From JAGLCY01 sp965369705 (GTDB taxonomy: Bacteria > Krumholzibacteriota > Krumholzibacteriia > LZORAL124-64-63): a stretch of 34,445 nucleotides of DNA. The stretch lies in NCBI GenBank assembly GCA_965369705.1, contig CBDURF010000011.1:1-34445 (forward strand). Reading direction: 5' to 3'. How positions within the stretch are numbered: position 1 is the first letter of the stretch; each line of letters opens with the position of its first letter. Shown here in pieces: positions 31,744 to 34,445 of this stretch. Made by a program: the position numbers and the translations under genes. The notes below the pieces were generated by a model. The model saw nothing but the letters and a program-made list of their open reading frames with translations, searched no databases and was not told where the DNA came from.

Positions 31744-33162
31744 ATGATTGGCAAGGCCAGGCCTCACGGCCCCGGTCCTGGATCGGGGATGACGGATCTG
31801 CCGCCCCGCCGCCGGATATTCACCAACCGCAACCTGCGCATGAGCTCGATCGAGGCCATCGGCTTCGACATGGACCACACCCTGGCTGTCTACAATACCG
31901 ACAATTTCAACCATCTCAGCTTCGTGATGGCCATCGAGGCTTTGATCAAGGACAAGGGTTACCCTGAGGGAATCCGCTCCATTGTCTGGGAGCCGGAGGC
32001 TGCCATCCGCGGCCTGGTGGTGGACAAGAAAATGGGCAACCTGGTGAAGATCGACGCCTACAATCATGTCACCAGGGCCCGCCACGGCCGGAAGTTCCTG
32101 GAAAGGGAGGAGCGCCGCCGCCTGTATCCCATGGGGGGGATTCGCCTCGGGACCTCCCGGTATCGAGTCTTCGACACCCTGTTCGATCTGCCCGAAGGCT
32201 GTCTCTATGCCGGGCTGGTGGATCTGAAGAGGACATCGCCCGGCTCGCTGGCCGTGGACTTCCACTCCCTGTATGACGATATCCGGGAGGCGGTGGACAC
32301 GCTTCACGCCGACGGATCGCTGAAGGCCCGGATCACCGCGGACCTGGATGCCTACTTCCTGAAGGACACCGACCTCGTGCCCACACTGAACAAGTACCGG
32401 CAGGCGGGCAAGAAACTCTTCCTGCTCACGAATTCGGAAGTGACCTATACGGCGGCTATCATGGACCATCTGGTCGGAGGTCCCACCGGTTCCTGGGAAG
32501 ACCTCTTCGATCTGGTGGTCTGCTTTGCCCGCAAGCCCGGGTTTTTCGTGGCGCGCGGCGACGGCGAACCGGTGGCCCGGGGTTCCTGTCCCCGGATGCC
32601 GAATCGTAAAGGGCATTGCTACGTGGGCGGCGATTCGTTCTTCCTGGAAAAGATGATCGGCTCGAGCGGCGACGAGATCCTCTACTTCGGGGACCATACC
32701 TACGGCGACATCCTGCGCAGCAAGAAGAGCGTCGGCTGGCGCACGGCCATGATTGTTCCCGAGGTGGAGCAGGAAGTTGCCGCCATGCGTCCCTTCCGGG
32801 ATGATTGGCGGGCCTTGGCCGTTCTGGAGGACAGGCTGGAGGACCTGGTCATGGAGCGCGACCACCTGCGGGCGGTCAAGGACGGATCCCCCGACCGCAT
32901 CCTGGAACTGGACAAGCTGGTCAGCGAAGCCCTGGGGCGGAGAGCCCGTCTGCAGCGCAACCTGCGGTCGGCCTTGAACCCCCACTGGGAGTCCCTTTTC
33001 CGCGAAGGGAGGGCCGCCAGCCGGCTCGGCAAGCAGGTCATGGAATTTGCTTGTATCTACACCAGCAGAGTGAGTAACTTCCTTAATTATCCGGCGGATA
33101 AATTCTTCGCTCGGCCTGTCGAGGTGCTGCCCCATGAAAGATGGGCGCTGCCCGAAACCTGA
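31744..33162 (+). CDS. HAD-superfamily purine 5'-nucleotidase, cN-II type
   Basis: A 472-residue member of the HAD-IG (cytosolic IMP/GMP-specific 5'-nucleotidase II) family, otherwise best known from animals and a few bacteria such as Legionella, Bdellovibrio and myxobacteria. It would remove phosphate from IMP/GMP. HAD motif I is IGFDMDHTLAVYN (nucleophile Asp42, acid Asp44), motif II is LFLLTNS (about 224-230) and the last motif is LYFGDHTYGDIL (about 313-324), followed by the family's SKKSVGWRTAMIVPE. The C-terminal FREGRAASRLGKQVMEFACIYTSRVSNFLNYP is also typical. The ATG at 31744 follows GGGAG by 6 nt. It sits in the same orientation as its neighbours and could link to purine recycling by adenosine deaminase, but that is only proximity. 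Confidence 0.88.
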   Translation: MIGKARPHGPGPGSGMTDLPPRRRIFTNRNLRMSSIEAIGFDMDHTLAVYNTDNFNHLSFVMAIEALIKDKGYPEGIRSIVWEPEAAIRGLVVDKKMGNLVKIDAYNHVTRARHGRKFLEREERRRLYPMGGIRLGTSRYRVFDTLFDLPEGCLYAGLVDLKRTSPGSLAVDFHSLYDDIREAVDTLHADGSLKARITADLDAYFLKDTDLVPTLNKYRQAGKKLFLLTNSEVTYTAAIMDHLVGGPTGSWEDLFDLVVCFARKPGFFVARGDGEPVARGSCPRMPNRKGHCYVGGDSFFLEKMIGSSGDEILYFGDHTYGDILRSKKSVGWRTAMIVPEVEQEVAAMRPFRDDWRALAVLEDRLEDLVMERDHLRAVKDGSPDRILELDKLVSEALGRRARLQRNLRSALNPHWESLFREGRAASRLGKQVMEFACIYTSRVSNFLNYPADKFFARPVEVLPHERWALPET

Positions 33163-33218
33163 TCGCAGCGTGGATTCGCAGAAACAACCGCGGTTTCAAA
33201 CGGGAAAAGGAGAAGCAA

Positions 33219-34295
33219 ATGCTGGGGTCCAAATCCGTTCTCGTCATCGGGACAGGCACCATTGGTGAGCCGCTGATCGGTCTACTCTGTAATTTCAAAG
33301 CCCAGTTGGGCATCGACGAGGTCCTGTTCCACAAACGGACCCCGCTGATGAACGACCGCAGCAAGGTCCAGAATCTTCTGCGTCGGGGCGCGCGCCTGGT
33401 CACGGACAAGGACCGGGTGGCGGGATTTGAAAAGCTCGGCCTGAGGGCCGAAATCATCACCGAGGACGCCATGGAGGCGGCACGGGTCGTGGTCGACTGC
33501 ACGCCCAGCGGCAACGAGATGAAGGGGAGCTTGTACGAGAAATACGAAGAGAATACGGATCTGTTCATCGCCCAGGGCAGCGAGTTCGGCTTCGGCAAGC
33601 AGTATGCCCGCGGCATCAACGACGAGGTGTTGGAGGTCGGCAAGGACAAGTACCTGCAGATCGTCAGCTGCAACACCCACAATCTCTCGGTGCTGATCAA
33701 GATGTTCGGACTCGCCGATCAGGGCCCGGAGAACCTGGTGGAAGGCCGCTTCATCTGCATGAGGCGGGCCAACGATATCAGCCAGGACGACAAGTTCGTG
33801 CCCAGTCCCCAGGTGGGCAACCACAAGGATCCCCGCTTCGGCACGCATCACGCGCGCGACGCCTGGCATCTCTACCAGACCAAGGGCCCGCAATACGATC
33901 TGAACCTGTTCAGCAGCGCCATGAAGATGAACAGCCAGCTCATGCACGTTATCCAGTTCACGATGAAGGTGAAAAAACCCGTGACCAGGGATGAGATCAT
34001 CCAGCGGGTCGTCGATGACGACCGGGTGGCCGTCACCTACAAGACCACCGCCAACAGCGTGTTCTCCTTCGGCCGGGATCATGGTTTCTGCGGGCGCATC
34101 CTGAACCAGTCGGTCATGCCCATCGATACGATCCATGTTTCCGAGGATGGAAAATGCATCAGCGGCTACTGTTTCACGCCCCAGGACGGAAACAGCCTGC
34201 TCAGCTCGGTGGCCGCCACGGTCTGGGGACTCTATCCGGAAACGTACGACAAGATCGTTCAGTGCCTGGCGCCCTATTTCTTCCAGGAGGTCTAG
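33219..34295 (+). CDS. Archaeal-type (type II) glyceraldehyde-3-phosphate dehydrogenase homologue
   Basis: A 358-residue protein that follows archaeal NAD(P)-dependent GAPDH throughout its length: Rossmann start VLVIGTGTIGEPLIGLL, KRTP, FEKLGLRAEIITEDAMEAARVVVDCTPSG, LFIAQGSEFGFGK, LQIVSCNTHNLS with the catalytic Cys at about 151, the RRAND and THHARDA region, and PVTRDEIIQRVVDDDRVAV. It differs from the bacterial GapA family. Archaeal enzymes form 1,3-bisphosphoglycerate; whether this one does is unproven, since several loops differ (for instance GSE for GGE). The ATG at 33219 has AAAAGGAG 7 nt upstream and is preferred to an in-frame start at 33141 that overlaps the nucleotidase gene. It is 56 nt from the nucleotidase gene and may be cotranscribed. 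Confidence 0.8.
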   Translation: MLGSKSVLVIGTGTIGEPLIGLLCNFKAQLGIDEVLFHKRTPLMNDRSKVQNLLRRGARLVTDKDRVAGFEKLGLRAEIITEDAMEAARVVVDCTPSGNEMKGSLYEKYEENTDLFIAQGSEFGFGKQYARGINDEVLEVGKDKYLQIVSCNTHNLSVLIKMFGLADQGPENLVEGRFICMRRANDISQDDKFVPSPQVGNHKDPRFGTHHARDAWHLYQTKGPQYDLNLFSSAMKMNSQLMHVIQFTMKVKKPVTRDEIIQRVVDDDRVAVTYKTTANSVFSFGRDHGFCGRILNQSVMPIDTIHVSEDGKCISGYCFTPQDGNSLLSSVAATVWGLYPETYDKIVQCLAPYFFQEV

Positions 34296-34330
34296 GTCGG
34301 GTATCTGAGTCGGACAGGCAAGCCCGAAAA

Positions 34331-34445
34331 TCAGCCCCCAACCGCCAGAGCGGAAACCTGGAGGGCCAACTCCTCGGTCCTGATTCGCGCGGGAAAGTCC
34401 TGGTCGGATTTTGTGAGGCTCCACTGAAGCTGCTCGAGAGCCTGC
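34331..34445 (-). CDS. C-terminal end of a leftward gene, cut by window
   Basis: The minus strand reads open from the window edge for 37 codons (LEQLQWSLTKSDQDFPARIR, then TEELALQVSALAVGG) to a TGA at 34331-34333. Codon choice resembles the neighbouring genes, and the gene would converge on the GAPDH homologue with 35 bp between the two stops. The peptide is too short to assign to a family, and the frame could be chance. Confidence 0.35.
   Translation of the reverse strand, partial: QALEQLQWSLTKSDQDFPARIRTEELALQVSALAVGG

Noticed and set aside
30310..33135. Very long open frame antisense to the glycosyltransferase and nucleotidase genes, and similar ones opposite the lipoproteins (5445-7391, 7550-9268)
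   Set aside because: Composition (His, Gln, Gly, Asp, Arg rich) is what high-GC coding DNA gives in its complementary frame. No domain pattern, ribosome-binding site or signal is present.
1..34445. tRNA, rRNA, CRISPR, insertion sequence, phage or attachment site
   Set aside because: No cloverleaf-type sequence with a TTCGA arm, no spaced repeat array, no transposase or integrase motif and no flanking duplication was found.

Overview
The window is about 34.4 kb of high-GC, densely coding DNA. It looks like the chromosome of a Gram-negative (diderm), respiring bacterium: it encodes outer-membrane-type lipoproteins, an outer-membrane beta-barrel, a two-permease RND efflux system, electron-transfer flavoprotein (ETF) with a membrane ETF:quinone oxidoreductase, and a glycolate-oxidase-type enzyme. 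No rRNA, tRNA, CRISPR array, transposase or phage gene was seen. The tandem Cna_B/SdrD-like lipoproteins, archaeal-type GAPDH, single squalene synthase and high GC would suit an uncultured FCB-type lineage or a deltaproteobacterium-like relative; this placement is inference, since no phylogenetic marker is present.

Layout. 1-405 (-): the start of a CoA-binding-fold protein cut by the window edge. 406-833: a noncoding region with an intrinsic terminator that has no visible gene in front of it, and a near-perfect TetR-type operator. 834-2846 (+): a membrane Fe-S ETF:quinone oxidoreductase. 2854-4065: a three-heptamer direct repeat, a promoter and a FabK/nitronate monooxygenase-like flavoenzyme. 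4201-5091: an exported TPR protein. 5225-9378: two paralogous lipoprotein genes in tandem, each with its own TTGACA-N17-GATAAT promoter and intrinsic terminator, and with unrelated C-terminal modules. 9492-10103: an exported chalcone-isomerase-fold protein. 10197-11993 (-): etfBA with a clear promoter. 12228-23407 (+): a tightly packed run of an RND membrane-fusion lipoprotein, two RND permeases, a fused GlcD-GlcE and GlcF. 23495-25871 (+): an ArsR-methyltransferase fusion followed by S-adenosylhomocysteine hydrolase. 25979-27043 (-): a two-domain outer-membrane protein. 27177-28606 (+): a roughly 300-nt structured leader and adenosine deaminase. 28634-30237 (-): a SpoU RNA methylase translationally coupled to squalene synthase. 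30331-34295 (+): a TPR glycosyltransferase, a cN-II-type 5'-nucleotidase and an archaeal-type (type II) GAPDH homologue. 34331-34445 (-): the probable end of another gene.

How the genes may work together. EtfAB and the 834-2846 oxidoreductase together carry electrons from acyl-CoA-type dehydrogenases to quinone, and the operator resembles fatty-acid-responsive TetR sites. The ArsR-methyltransferase regulator, AhcY and adenosine deaminase form an S-adenosylhomocysteine/adenosine disposal set: AhcY makes adenosine and homocysteine, and removing adenosine pulls that reversible reaction forward. GlcDE and GlcF would form a membrane-associated 2-hydroxyacid dehydrogenase. The least explained parts are the module-swapped lipoprotein pair, the structured leader before adenosine deaminase, the orphan terminator near 703-730 and the 11-bp-phased TCATGAT repeats.
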